DNA of 59,070 bases from Bryobacterales bacterium (lineage in GTDB: Bacteria; Acidobacteriota; Terriglobia; Bryobacterales; Bryobacteraceae), in the NCBI GenBank assembly GCA_003166865.1, contig PMUP01000025.1:115408-174477 (forward strand), given 5' to 3'. Below are positions 25,307 through 34,362 of the stretch, piece after piece. Both the position numbers and the translations under genes were made by a program. The first letter of the stretch is position 1. Each line of letters starts with the position of its first letter. The notes under the pieces are model-generated. The model saw nothing but the letters and a program-made list of their open reading frames with translations. It did not search any database and was not told where the DNA came from.

Positions 25307-26419
25307 ATGCTGCTCGTCACATTTCACGGCGGCCCCGCGCCGGGGATCAACAACGTCTACTGCTACGACACCACCACCAACGCGCTGCTCAGCGATCAGG
25401 CCCTGCGCAACATCGATTCGAGCCAGCTTTCCGAACTGCGCGCCCTGGTCTACGACAACGGTTATCTCTATGTGGCCATCGGCGACAAGAGTATAAGCAA
25501 TGTGTTTACATTCCAGCATCAGAGCTCCGAGAAACCGTATCACTTCGGCTATGTCGCCATTTTCGCCGCCGCCACGTTCCAGGGGAAAGATTTCTCGACC
25601 TCCATCGCCCACCCGTACTCCCTGACATTTGACGGCGCCGGCTTTGCCTACATCTCGAACCAGGACACCAACGTGGTCGCCCGGGTCACCGTCAGCGCCA
25701 ACTTCCAAACCTCAACACTCCCGCCAGACTGCCAGTCGACGTATTTGCTCGGACAGAGCCAGAAGCTATGTTCGTCGAGCAAATGCACGTACCTGGACGG
25801 TACATTCGCGGCCTCACAAAATGGAAAGCTGGATCACGTGGCCCTGGTCGCGACCGACGTCGCCACCCAGTACGGCGGCCTCAGCGTGGACTTTGCCACC
25901 ACCGACAAGCCTCCCAAGGTTCAGAACTCCGTGCGCGATGTCGGCGTCGCCAATGGCATGCTCTTTGTCTGTGACGAGCCCAGCAAACTGATTCGCATGT
26001 ATGCCCTGCCGAGCGGAAATTACCTGGGCAGTTCCACGCTGCCCAACAAGCCGACCCATCTGACGGTCCAGAATGGCGGACTGTATGTGAGCGCCGACAG
26101 CGGCCTCTACTGGAGCCAGTTGCCGGCCTCCTCCCCGAGCCCTTCGCTGAGTTTCCAAAACGTCCTGACGGCGCCTGTTTCGCCGTACAAGGTCGGCGGC
26201 ATCTCCTTCAATCAGAGCAATGGGTCGGGTACGGTCTATGTGTGCTTCCAGGAGGGAACCGGCAAGGCGGTCGGCGGCTCCATCTACGCTTACAGCTTCA
26301 CCCAGGCGGCTTCGGGCACCCAGCCGGCTCTGACCCCTGGAGCGCTCATCGCCTCTAGCCCCAAGGATTTCAAAGACACTCCGGAATTCGTGCTCTACCT
26401 GCCAGACAGTCTGACCTGA
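25307..26419 (+). CDS. Beta-propeller-like protein of unknown function
   Basis: A protein of about 370 residues made of repeated short strands typical of an NHL or SMP30-like propeller (LTFDGAGFAYISNQ, VGVANGMLFVCDEPSKLIRMY, LTVQNGGLYVSADSGLYWS). The cysteines near 130-155 lie in a CQSTYLLGQSQKLCSSSKC loop. There is no signal peptide at the ATG chosen (25307) nor at an in-frame TTG at 25295. A TATACT hexamer stands at 25269-25274. Function unknown; no partner gene is evident. Confidence 0.75.
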   Translation: MLLVTFHGGPAPGINNVYCYDTTTNALLSDQALRNIDSSQLSELRALVYDNGYLYVAIGDKSISNVFTFQHQSSEKPYHFGYVAIFAAATFQGKDFSTSIAHPYSLTFDGAGFAYISNQDTNVVARVTVSANFQTSTLPPDCQSTYLLGQSQKLCSSSKCTYLDGTFAASQNGKLDHVALVATDVATQYGGLSVDFATTDKPPKVQNSVRDVGVANGMLFVCDEPSKLIRMYALPSGNYLGSSTLPNKPTHLTVQNGGLYVSADSGLYWSQLPASSPSPSLSFQNVLTAPVSPYKVGGISFNQSNGSGTVYVCFQEGTGKAVGGSIYAYSFTQAASGTQPALTPGALIASSPKDFKDTPEFVLYLPDSLT

Positions 26420-26443
26420 CGGTCCGCGATGGAGGCCAAAGTT

Positions 26444-26597
26444 TCACTTGGACACTTTCTCTTGGATACTGGCAATTCTCCACTGTCCGTCCACAAGGTT
26501 CAGACCGTAATAGGGTGACACGGTCTCAGCGAAGAATGGAAGCGGTTCGCTCACCGGCGGGCCTTCTGAAGCCTTGAAGAAGTCCTCTATCCGTTTT
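26444..26597 (-). pseudogene. Frameshifted and shortened tail of the TIR protein
   Basis: Past the TIR stop, the +1 frame reads IEDFFKASEGPPVSEPLPFF, then AETVSPYYG, then LNLVDGQWRIASIQEKVSK and a stop. The pieces resemble the beginning and end of the NTF2-like domain that ends some acidobacterial TIR proteins, with most of the middle absent. The break falls in an A-rich run (T6 on the plus strand, 26594-26599). I read this as decay after a frameshift and a deletion. Confidence 0.5.
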
Positions 26598-27275
26598 TTA
26601 TTTATGGGATGGGGTTTGTTTTGTCGGCGGCACCGGATTCCGATTAGTGGGTGTTTGGTGCAGCGGGCCCGGGGAACCTGGGTTCGCCACATCCGGTGGT
26701 GGCGGTGACGCGCTATGCCAGATTCCCCAGCTCAATGCCAGCGCCATTGCTACAATTGCGGCAATCCAGTATTTTGCGCGGGATTGTGGCTTGGGCCTGG
26801 GTTCCGCCGCCACTGTTCGCATCGGAACCGCCTTTTCCGCCGCCTCACGTTCGGCTGCGGCTCTCTCGCGCTTTGCCTGTCCTGTCTCACCGGGAGCCAG
26901 AAGCTGAAGCAATTCCTTAAGCGCTGCTCCATATTCGGTCCGCGCATCGATGTACTGCACGCGCCGCAACCGAAAAGGAATTGTGCAGGTGCGGTGGAGC
27001 ACTGGAATGATCAGCTTCTGTTCGTCCAGCGCGAACGAGACCTCGTCCATGACATTGGAGGATGCCACCGACGAGGGCGACAGAACTAGCAACATGGTTC
27101 GACAGTCTGCGAGAGCCTTCTCCACGGCACTGTCCCAATGCTGTCCCGGCTTGATATCCAGCTGATCCAGCCAAACGACAGCCCCCGCGAACCTTAGATC
27201 TCGTGCAAGCTTTAACACAAACTCAGAATCTTCGCGTGAATAGCTGAAGAAGGCTGAGTAAGTTTCCTGCGCCAT
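26598..27275 (-). CDS. TIR-domain protein with one membrane helix (C-terminus disrupted)
   Basis: A 225-residue protein. Residues 5-125 form a TIR_2 domain (AFFSYSREDSEF, VVWLDQLDIKPGQHW, VLSPSSVASS). Glu52 in VEKALADC fits the position of the catalytic Glu of NAD-cleaving TIR domains. An Ala/Glu-rich linker (130-150), a membrane helix (about 169-188) and a Pro-rich tail follow. The start at 27275 has GAAAGG 6 bases upstream. TIR proteins can act in defence, signalling or NAD turnover; no defence partner is encoded nearby, and the C-terminal domain is lost, so function is doubtful. Confidence 0.82.
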   Translation of the reverse strand: MAQETYSAFFSYSREDSEFVLKLARDLRFAGAVVWLDQLDIKPGQHWDSAVEKALADCRTMLLVLSPSSVASSNVMDEVSFALDEQKLIIPVLHRTCTIPFRLRRVQYIDARTEYGAALKELLQLLAPGETGQAKRERAAAEREAAEKAVPMRTVAAEPRPKPQSRAKYWIAAIVAMALALSWGIWHSASPPPPDVANPGSPGPLHQTPTNRNPVPPTKQTPSHK

Positions 27276-27443
27276 AGTTGGCCTTTCCGCCGAATTAACT
27301 GAGTATACGCCAACTTGCACGGGTTCACGCAGACCGCCGCACCGCCCATGGGACAGTCACACCTCCGCTCACTCAACAGATCCAGCCACTTGCCCCTCCC
27401 ATTAGCCCGATTCTCTTGACACCAACTACTACAATAGGGGCGG

Positions 27444-27593
27444 ATGAATAACGACCCGCTCCGCGCCACCGCCGGTGGCTTCGTTTCGCCAAATTTCCAA
27501 AAACAGTCACCGAGCACAAAAAATATCCCGACTTGCGCCACCCGTCTAAAGGACTTGGCGTTTCCGGCCGCCACCCGCCAGGAAGCCGCGTAA
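27444..27593 (+). CDS. Possible 49-codon leader ORF before the ABC permease
   Basis: In the 327-base gap between the TIR and permease genes, an ATG at 27444 (TACAAT at 27430-27435, AGGGG at 27436-27440) opens a 49-residue frame that ends with TAA at 27591, just before the permease ATG. It has no family match that I know. It could be a leader peptide or a chance frame. A TTGACA at 27416-27421 lies too close to TACAAT to form a standard promoter. The rest of the gap (27276-27410) shows nothing. Confidence 0.2.
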   Translation: MNNDPLRATAGGFVSPNFQKQSPSTKNIPTCATRLKDLAFPAATRQEAA

Positions 27594-27596
27594 ACT
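27591..27596 (+). promoter_or_regulatory. -10-like TAAACT six bases before the permease ATG
   Basis: TAAACT followed by six bases (AAAAAG) and ATG. No matching -35 box is seen. If used, the permease mRNA would be leaderless. Confidence 0.35.
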
Positions 27597-27602
27597 AAAA
27601 AG

Positions 27603-29945
27603 ATGCGATCCGCCGTGCGTTCTCTCCGCCGCAGGCCCGCCTTCGCGCTGGCCGCGATTCTCACTGTCGCGCTGGGCGTCGGAGCCAACACGGCCCTCTT
27701 CGGCGTCATCTATTCGGTTCTCATTCAGCCCCTCCCGTTTCGCGATCCCGGCCGGCTGGTGCGGATTTGGGAGACTCATCCCGCTCTTCCGCAGTTGCAG
27801 GTCACCGCGCCCGATTTTCGCGACTGGCGCAATCAATCCCGCAGCTTCGATGCAATGGCAGCGCACACGCTCTCGGCCATGAACACAACCACGCTGCTCG
27901 GGCAAGGCGAGCCGGCGATCGTGCATGGCGCCATGGCGACCAGCAATCTTTTTCCCACCATGGGCGTTCAGCCGATCGTGGGCCGCAATTTCAGCGACGC
28001 CGAAGAGCGCGCGAAGCAGCAGGTGGCCGTCATCAGCGAAGGCCTTTGGCGGCGCAAGTTTGCGTCCGACCCCGCGATCGCTGGCAAACAGATTCGCCTC
28101 GGCTCGAGCGATGCCAAGGAGTCGTTCACCATCCTCGGCGTCGTGTCGCGACGGCAATCCTTTCCCGAGTGGGCGGATTTTTGGATGCCGCTTTCGCTCA
28201 TGGAACCCGATCTTCAGGACCGGCGGAAATTCCATCCGCTGGAAGTGATGGCGCGCTTGAAGCCCGGCGTGACGGTCGAGCAGGCGCAGAGCGAAATTCA
28301 ATCCATCGCTCACAATTTGGGCCAGGCCTATCCGGACACCAACGCGACGATAGGCGCCTACGTGATTCCCTTGCAGCGCGAGATGACCCGCGATGTTCGT
28401 CCGTCGCTGTTGCTGGCGTGGGTGGCGGTCGGGCTGGTGCTATTAATGGCGTGCGCCAATCTTGCGCATCTTTTCTTAGCGCGTATGCTGGAGCGGCGCG
28501 ATGAGATGGCGATTCGCGAAGCGCTGGGCGCGCAATCGTGGCACTTAATCCGTCAGGTGTTGACCGAAAGTCTCGTGCTCGCCGCGGCGGGCGGGGCGGT
28601 TGGTTTCGTGCTAGCGATTTGCGCGAGCCAGATCCCTCGCGTGGGATCGAGCGTATCGCAAGCCCCCGTCTGGCTCTTCGCCATCGCGACTTCAATCGTC
28701 GCCGGGGTGCTCTTCGGACTGCCTGCGTGTTGGCAAGTCTTGCGCGAGCGGCGTAGCCTCATTGCGTCGACGCGTTCCATCGCACGCGGCCGATCCCGGC
28801 TCGGATTGGTCCTCCTGGCCGGCGAGGTCGCCATGGCGTTCCTGGTTCTGGCGGGAGCCGCGCTGCTGGCGCGAAACTTCGCCGCATTGCTCGCCGAAGC
28901 ACCCGGTTTTGAAGCCCGACACGTTCTCGAAATTCCAAACCTTCCCTTGAATGGCGCCTGGGATAAATTAGCTCCTGCGTTGCGTCTGCTCCCGGGCGTT
29001 CAAGATGTGGCCGCTGTGAACTCGGCTCCTATGAGCCTGGGGCCGGCCGAGCATAGCCGCTTCGCCACGCGATTCGGCATCCAGGGCAGAACGTTCGCCT
29101 CCGGCAGTTTCCCGGTCGCGCAGACACGCTGGACAACGCCGGACTATTTTCGCGTGCTCGGAATTCCGTTGCGTCGCGGGCGATGGCTCACAGATTCCGC
29201 AGCCGATCAGAACCGCGTCTTGATCAACGAGACGCTGGCCCGGCGTTTCTTTCCGAATCAAGATCCCGTTGGAAATCAGTTGTTTCTTGGCGTGATGGAT
29301 CCGAAGCAAACCTCCAACGAAATCGCCGGCGTGGTGGGCGACGTGCGCGAGTTGGGGTTGGATCAAGAAGTGGAGCCAATGTTCTACAGCATCTCTACCG
29401 GACCGGTGATGACCCTTCTTGTGAAGACCCAGGCCGATCCAATTCAGTTCACGGCCGCGCTTCGCGAAACGATCCGAAGCGTCGACCCCGAGGTTCCGAT
29501 TTCGAAGATCCAGCCTCTGGCTCAAAACGTTGCTGACTCGCTGGCCCGGCGTCGCTTTGTACTTACGCTGCTCGGGATCTTCGGCGCCATGGCGGCATTG
29601 CTCACGGCGGCTGGCGTGTACGGCTTACTCGCCTACTCGGTGAACGCGCGCGTCCGCGAGTTCGGAGTGCGGGGCGCGGTGGGCGCATCGCGTCGGGACC
29701 TGGTCGCCATGATCCTCGGCGAAGCTGCCATGCTCACTGGCCCGGGACTGGCAGCCGGTCTGATCCTCGCGTTGGCATTTTCCAGCGTGATGAAGAGCTT
29801 CGTGTATCGGCTCTCGCCTCTGGATCCTTTGTCGCTCGTGAGCGCCGGGGTCTTTCTCGTGTTGATGACGTTGATTTCAGCCTGGATACCCGCGCGGCGC
29901 GCCGCGGCAGTCGACCTTGCGACAGCGCTCCGCGCGGACAGTTAG
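27603..29945 (+). CDS. MacB/FtsX-type ABC permease (orphan duplicated type, no N-terminal extension)
   Basis: A 780-residue membrane protein with two FtsX permease domains and two periplasmic MacB-core regions, the acidobacterial duplicated orphan permease layout. It opens directly with the first permease helix (RRRPAFALAAILTVALGVG, about 10-30). The first permease block is near 275-430, and the second at 655-775 ends with AWIPARRAAAVDLATALRADS. The cytoplasmic N-terminal region of about 80 residues seen in the 882-residue relative at 52-55 kb is absent. No ATPase gene is adjacent. The role of these orphan permeases is not known. The Tat-signal isomerase gene starts 13 bases after its stop. 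Confidence 0.9.
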   Translation: MRSAVRSLRRRPAFALAAILTVALGVGANTALFGVIYSVLIQPLPFRDPGRLVRIWETHPALPQLQVTAPDFRDWRNQSRSFDAMAAHTLSAMNTTTLLGQGEPAIVHGAMATSNLFPTMGVQPIVGRNFSDAEERAKQQVAVISEGLWRRKFASDPAIAGKQIRLGSSDAKESFTILGVVSRRQSFPEWADFWMPLSLMEPDLQDRRKFHPLEVMARLKPGVTVEQAQSEIQSIAHNLGQAYPDTNATIGAYVIPLQREMTRDVRPSLLLAWVAVGLVLLMACANLAHLFLARMLERRDEMAIREALGAQSWHLIRQVLTESLVLAAAGGAVGFVLAICASQIPRVGSSVSQAPVWLFAIATSIVAGVLFGLPACWQVLRERRSLIASTRSIARGRSRLGLVLLAGEVAMAFLVLAGAALLARNFAALLAEAPGFEARHVLEIPNLPLNGAWDKLAPALRLLPGVQDVAAVNSAPMSLGPAEHSRFATRFGIQGRTFASGSFPVAQTRWTTPDYFRVLGIPLRRGRWLTDSAADQNRVLINETLARRFFPNQDPVGNQLFLGVMDPKQTSNEIAGVVGDVRELGLDQEVEPMFYSISTGPVMTLLVKTQADPIQFTAALRETIRSVDPEVPISKIQPLAQNVADSLARRRFVLTLLGIFGAMAALLTAAGVYGLLAYSVNARVREFGVRGAVGASRRDLVAMILGEAAMLTGPGLAAGLILALAFSSVMKSFVYRLSPLDPLSLVSAGVFLVLMTLISAWIPARRAAAVDLATALRADS

Positions 29946-29951
29946 TACAAT
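29946..29951 (+). promoter_or_regulatory. -10-like TACAAT seven bases before the isomerase ATG
   Basis: TACAAT directly follows the permease stop codon and stands 7 bases before the ATG at 29959. No clear -35 box. It predicts a leaderless mRNA, as for the paralog at 55734. Confidence 0.4.
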
Positions 29952-29958
29952 ACCCTGC

Positions 29959-30825
29959 ATGCGACGCAGAGATTTTGTTACCGCGGCCGCCCTAGTCGGC
30001 GCCGCCACCGCAGCCACTGCGCAAACCGAAGCCACGCCGCGCAGGGGACGTCTCAAGCAGAGTGTTACGGGAATGCCATTCGATCCCAAGATGCTCTTAG
30101 AAGACCGCTGCCGTGAAGCGGCTCAACTGGGTTGCGTAGGTTTCGATCTGGTTGGTCCGAAGGACTGGCCGACGCTTAAGAAGTACGGCCTCATCCCGAG
30201 CATGGCGCCTCCGAGCGGCGTCACCATGGAAGACGGCATCATTCATAAAGAGGCGCACGAGAAATCTCTGGCGTCGCTGGGCGCGGCCATCGATGAGTGC
30301 GCCGCCGGCGGGTGTCCCAACATCATTACCGTCGGCGGACAGCGCCGCGGGATGTCGAACGCGGAGGGCGCCGATAACGCGGTGGCGTTTCTGAATCGCA
30401 TCAAAGCGCGCGCCGAGGACAAAGGCGTCAACATCTGTTTGGAGGTGATGAACAGCAAGCTCCAGGACCCGGGCCTCGGTCGAAAGGATCAAATCTGCGA
30501 TCATCTCGCGTGGGGCGTCGATGTGGTCCAGCGCGTCAATTCCCCGCGCGTCAAGATTCTGTGCGACATTTATCATCTTCAAATCATGGACGGCGACGTC
30601 TGCCGCAATATCCAGCAGAATTTTCAATGGATCGCGCATTTCCACACCGGCGGCGTGCCAGACCGGCACGAGCTCGACGATACCCAGGAGCTGAATTACC
30701 GGTTCATTGCGAAGACTATTGCGGATCTGGGATACACCGGCTACATCGCGCACGAATTCCGCCCATCGCCAGGCCACGATCCAATCCAGAGTTTGAAGCA
30801 GGCCATTGAGATCATGACCGTTTAA
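29959..30825 (+). CDS. Tat-exported sugar phosphate isomerase/epimerase-like protein (copy 1)
   Basis: A 288-residue TIM-barrel protein of the xylose isomerase-like / hydroxypyruvate isomerase type. It has a twin-Arg signal (MRRRDFVTAAALVGAATAAT). Metal-ligand candidates are Glu in NICLEVMNS, Asp in ILCDIYHLQ, His in IAHFHTGGVPDRHEL and Glu in YIAHEFRPS, a full set for a divalent metal isomerase. The ATG at 29959 has no ribosome binding site. The last 14 bases overlap the convergent MscS gene. A close paralog lies at 55734-56576. Natural substrate is unknown; these exported forms are common in acidobacteria. Confidence 0.9.
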   Translation: MRRRDFVTAAALVGAATAATAQTEATPRRGRLKQSVTGMPFDPKMLLEDRCREAAQLGCVGFDLVGPKDWPTLKKYGLIPSMAPPSGVTMEDGIIHKEAHEKSLASLGAAIDECAAGGCPNIITVGGQRRGMSNAEGADNAVAFLNRIKARAEDKGVNICLEVMNSKLQDPGLGRKDQICDHLAWGVDVVQRVNSPRVKILCDIYHLQIMDGDVCRNIQQNFQWIAHFHTGGVPDRHELDDTQELNYRFIAKTIADLGYTGYIAHEFRPSPGHDPIQSLKQAIEIMTV

Positions 30826-32425
30826 GGGCTACGTGCTGCGGGGAGCGCGAGCCGTTGGAACTGGGCGCCGACGCGGGCTTGGATCCATAATCGACACTTG
30901 CCTGCGTGGGCAGCGCCAGCGCGGTTCCCGCGGCCTGGACCGCATCCATGATCGACAGAAACAGATCTTGTTGGACCTTCATAAACTCGTCGCCATCCAG
31001 CGTACGGACGTAAGCGAAGATTTCGATATCCAACGAGTATGAGCCAATACCGACGAAGCGAGCCGGAAGTCCTCCGGCTTCGAGTTTGGAAGCATTCCGC
31101 AAAAGTTTCGTGATGGCCTGAAGCAGCACGCGCATCTGATCCGGCGTGGTGTCGCGTCTGAGGTTCAAGGTAACGTGGAACAGCATCTTATCGCGGCGGT
31201 CGAAGTTATCGAGCGCCATGGTGGAGAACGAACCGTTGGGAACCGTCAACAGCGTTCGGTCCAGTGTACGAATGGTGGTGGAACGTAAGCCAATATCCTC
31301 CACGGTGCCCATGCTGTTGCCGAACTTGCAGAACTCGCCGACCGATACGGGACGGTCGCTGATGACTGAGACGCTGCCGAACAGATTTTCGATGGTCTTT
31401 TGAGATGCGAGCGCGATGGCTACACCACCGATGCCGAGTCCCGCCAGAAGCGTCGAGGTGTTGTAGCCCCATTCGCCGAGAACGGCCGCGAAGGCCAGCA
31501 GAAGAACCACGATTTTGAACACTCGTCCGGCGAGTGGCAGAACGGAATAAGAGAATGCCCGATGTTTCGCTTCCAAGCGCCTGCGAAGGTGGCGGATCAC
31601 CGCATCGATGATCACGGCGCACAGCCAGAATATGCCCCAAAAGAACAGCAGCGCGAGAGTGCGTCCCAAGTAGAGCCGCAACAGAGCCGAGGGCGCGAAC
31701 CATTCCATACCCGCGCGGAACAGCGATACGGAAAGCAGCAGACGCAGTGGGCCGACGAACGTTCGGAGCATGCTGAGGTCCCATTTGGGGGCTGCTCGCC
31801 GGAGTCCTTCGTGCGTCAGCCAGAGGGCGGATCGCGAGAGTAATTTGGAAATTGCAGCCAGAGCGAACGCCAATAGAACCAGGCCAATCCAACGCCATAG
31901 CGGAGTGTCGATCAACTGCCAATCCACCAGCGGAAGTGGGAGGTGCCGTTCAATCACCGAATTGTTAGTTTGTTGCGCAATGAGGGGGATTCTGGCGACG
32001 CTGTCCGAGGAGAACACCCAGACCGAAAGTCCCGAATGCAGAGTGATCCGCTCCAGGTCGAGTTCGAGAGTCTGGCCGTTCACGTGAAAGGTGTCGACGC
32101 GCTCGCGGTTTGGCGGAAGCGAATCCGATAGATCACCTTCCGGATTGTGGCTTAGATTTCCGACGTCAAACTGAGTGTCGCGGTCCAGAATTGTTTGTAG
32201 CTGCCGCGCGAGCTCGGTGCCATCCGAGAGCCGCTGGTCCTCCGGCATGCTGCGGAGGTCCATATATCGTCGCGCACGGCCGTAGTTTTGCGCGTGCGCC
32301 GCCTCGAGAAATGCAACTACGGAGTTTTGCGGCGAATCGCGATCGAGCGGGTCTTTGTTCAGCGCGGGGGCGGCGGCGCAGAGGCAACTGAATACGAACC
32401 AAGTGCAAAATTTTGCCTTGCTCAT
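30812..32425 (-). CDS. MscS-family mechanosensitive channel
   Basis: A 537-residue membrane protein that opens under osmotic stress. A signal peptide (ends AAA-PA near 22) and an exported domain of about 130 residues precede four to five membrane helices. The MscS pore helix and start of the beta domain are near 330-385 (LLAGLGIGGVAIALASQKTIENLFGS, split here; VSVGEFCKFGNSMGTVEDIGLRSTTIRT). The cytoplasmic domain ends near 510, followed by a Ser/Pro-rich tail. The ATG at 32425 (MSKAKFCTW) was chosen as it starts the signal peptide. It ends in overlap with the isomerase gene. Confidence 0.92.
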   Translation of the reverse strand: MSKAKFCTWFVFSCLCAAAPALNKDPLDRDSPQNSVVAFLEAAHAQNYGRARRYMDLRSMPEDQRLSDGTELARQLQTILDRDTQFDVGNLSHNPEGDLSDSLPPNRERVDTFHVNGQTLELDLERITLHSGLSVWVFSSDSVARIPLIAQQTNNSVIERHLPLPLVDWQLIDTPLWRWIGLVLLAFALAAISKLLSRSALWLTHEGLRRAAPKWDLSMLRTFVGPLRLLLSVSLFRAGMEWFAPSALLRLYLGRTLALLFFWGIFWLCAVIIDAVIRHLRRRLEAKHRAFSYSVLPLAGRVFKIVVLLLAFAAVLGEWGYNTSTLLAGLGIGGVAIALASQKTIENLFGSVSVISDRPVSVGEFCKFGNSMGTVEDIGLRSTTIRTLDRTLLTVPNGSFSTMALDNFDRRDKMLFHVTLNLRRDTTPDQMRVLLQAITKLLRNASKLEAGGLPARFVGIGSYSLDIEIFAYVRTLDGDEFMKVQQDLFLSIMDAVQAAGTALALPTQASVDYGSKPASAPSSNGSRSPQHVALKRS

Positions 32426-32475
32426 TGCTGCGTATTCGACTTGCACGTTAGCTACCACGCGGTTGCGGGTAACAG

Positions 32476-33000
32476 TTACAGGCCAGCGAGGATTTCAGCG
32501 GAGGTGGTGAGTCGCCCGCCGGCGGCCGTGAACTTCCGGAACATTTCGTTGGCCGCTTGTTCGTCGACGGCCTTCACCGCATCTGTCACCATTTCCACCA
32601 GTTTGCCCGTTTTGAGCAAACCGAACGCCGCGTAGCGGACACAAATCTCGGTGACCACGCCGTAAACGATGTAGCGATCCGCGTTGAGCTGGGCGAGCAG
32701 CGGCTCGAGATGAGGACTGCTGAAGCAATCGAGCTTTTGTTTTTCGATAATCACTTGCCCGTCACGCAACGTAATCGCCGGCTTGTGCTGGCCCGTGGTA
32801 CCAACGACGCAATGATGCGGATAAATCTGGAACTCGGGATCGTCCTCGGTGTGGGCGTCCATGCTGGAGATCACCAGAGGCGCACGGCGGTTGAGCTCGC
32901 CGATCACTGGCAGAATGTGCTCGGCGCCCGGCACGTAGAGCGCGCCGGCGGGATAGACGAAATCAATCTGCGTGTCGATGTCGAAGAAGACTGTTTTCAT
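32476..33000 (-). CDS. Nicotinamidase-like isochorismatase hydrolase
   Basis: A 174-residue cysteine hydrolase of the isochorismatase fold. The catalytic set is Asp9 (DIDTQIDF), Lys87 (IIEKQKLD) and Cys120 (GVVTEICV). A metal site is plausible at SMDAHTEDD (Asp48, His50). The start MKTVFFDID at 33000 lies 38 bases inside the upstream phosphoribosyltransferase gene, so the two are coupled. Nicotinamidase turns nicotinamide into nicotinate, the substrate of that enzyme; this context makes nicotinamidase the best call over other isochorismatase hydrolases. Confidence 0.85.
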   Translation of the reverse strand: MKTVFFDIDTQIDFVYPAGALYVPGAEHILPVIGELNRRAPLVISSMDAHTEDDPEFQIYPHHCVVGTTGQHKPAITLRDGQVIIEKQKLDCFSSPHLEPLLAQLNADRYIVYGVVTEICVRYAAFGLLKTGKLVEMVTDAVKAVDEQAANEMFRKFTAAGGRLTTSAEILAGL

Positions 33001-34309
33001 GCTGGAACTTTTCGTACAGCGCCGAGAGTTCGCGGCTATGCTCGACCCGATATTCCTGGCCAGTATCAAAGAGGCTGCGGACGGCGGTCGGCAAGCGCTT
33101 GACCGATTCGGCGGCATGCTGGCGCGCCGCATTGGCGGTGGGCAATGGCTCGATGAGTTTGCCACGCAGCATCACGGGACGCAGCAGCGCTTGTGCGCTG
33201 GGCTCGCCCGCCCCGCATCCCAGGCACTCCCAGGAACAGGCGATCACGTCGTGGCCGGCGAAGCGAAACACCTGCTTGGCTCCGGGCAAGGTGTGTTTAT
33301 CCTCGCTGAATTTCGCGGTGAAGCGGCCATCCAGCTCCACCAGCTTGTAGACCACGCCGAGATTAGGCGAGTCGGTGGAAGTGGCCAGGTCGGTTCCGAC
33401 GCCGAACGCATCGATGGGCGCTCCAGCGGCTGCAAACTCCAGGATCTTATATTCATTCAGATCGCTGGTGGCCATGATTTTCGCGTTGTTCAAGCCGGCC
33501 TCGTCAAGGATCTTGCGCACTTCGCGCGAGAGCTCCACCAAATTGCCGCTGTCGAGCCGCACGCCCCACAATGGAGGCCCAAGCGAAGCAGCGGTGTGCG
33601 CGCCGTCGAGCGTGTCATAGGTATCGATCAGGTATGCGGTGGCGTCGCCCAGCAGATTTTGCAGCCTCCCGAAAGCTTCCTTCTCTGACGAAAATGACTG
33701 GACCCAGGAGTGCGCGGCGGTTCCGAAGACCGGAATGCCATAGCGGAAGCCGGTTTCCGTGTTGCTGGTTCCGATGCAACCGCCGATGTAGGACGCGCGT
33801 CCGGCCAGTACGCCAGCTTCAGGTGAGTGCGCGCGGCGCGTGCCGAAGTCCACCACTGCGCGGCCCTGGGCGACCTCGACGATCCGGGATGCCTTGGTGG
33901 CGATCAGCGATTGAAAACCGATCGTGGCGAGCAAATATGTTTCGGCAATCTGCGCTTCCATGAGAGGTGCGCGAATGGTCAAGAACGGTTCGTTGGCGAA
34001 TATGGGCGTGCCTTCCGGCAGCGCGAAGAGATCGCCGCTGAAGCGAAGTTCGCGCAAGGCGTCGAAGAATCCGGAGGGCGCGCGCCGGAACTGCGTGAGG
34101 CCGCGGAGATAGTCGATCTCCTCGGGGGTGTATTTCAGGTTGAGCAGATAATCGACGGCTTGCGCGAGCCCGGCCGCCACCACGTAGTTGCGATATCGCG
34201 GGAGGTGCCGAAAGAACAGTTCAAAAGTAGCGACTTCATTCGCCTTTCCGGCCTCGTAGTAACCGGCCGCCATGGTGAGCTGGTAGAGGTCGGTGAGGAG
34301 TCCGGTCAT
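32963..34309 (-). CDS. pncB: Nicotinate phosphoribosyltransferase
   Basis: A 448-residue cytoplasmic enzyme that joins nicotinate and PRPP to make nicotinate mononucleotide in NAD salvage. Family motifs: LTDLYQLTMAAGYYEAG at the start, VVDFGTRRAHSPEAG (about 147-161), GIPVFGTAAHSWVQSF (His near 199), GVRLDSGNLVELS and FGVGTDLATS. Length is usual for the family. Upstream, TAGAAT stands 8 bases before the ATG and no ribosome binding site is seen. The downstream nicotinamidase gene overlaps its 3' end by 38 bases. Confidence 0.95.
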   Translation of the reverse strand: MTGLLTDLYQLTMAAGYYEAGKANEVATFELFFRHLPRYRNYVVAAGLAQAVDYLLNLKYTPEEIDYLRGLTQFRRAPSGFFDALRELRFSGDLFALPEGTPIFANEPFLTIRAPLMEAQIAETYLLATIGFQSLIATKASRIVEVAQGRAVVDFGTRRAHSPEAGVLAGRASYIGGCIGTSNTETGFRYGIPVFGTAAHSWVQSFSSEKEAFGRLQNLLGDATAYLIDTYDTLDGAHTAASLGPPLWGVRLDSGNLVELSREVRKILDEAGLNNAKIMATSDLNEYKILEFAAAGAPIDAFGVGTDLATSTDSPNLGVVYKLVELDGRFTAKFSEDKHTLPGAKQVFRFAGHDVIACSWECLGCGAGEPSAQALLRPVMLRGKLIEPLPTANAARQHAAESVKRLPTAVRSLFDTGQEYRVEHSRELSALYEKFQHENSLLRHRHAD

Positions 34310-34317
34310 CGATTGTT

Positions 34318-34323
34318 ATTCTA
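34318..34323 (-). promoter_or_regulatory. -10-like TAGAAT eight bases before pncB
   Basis: On the minus strand TAGAAT precedes the pncB ATG by 8 bases. No clear -35 box is visible. It predicts a leaderless or nearly leaderless mRNA. Confidence 0.4.
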
Positions 34324-34362
34324 GCGGCTTACTGACGTGCGCGGTTCAGTAATGCGCGGGCG

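Noticed and set aside
26598-27275. A multi-gene TIR-based defence system
   Set aside because: No sensor such as a SIR2, Argonaute, NLR-like or nucleotide-cyclase gene is adjacent, and the protein itself appears damaged.
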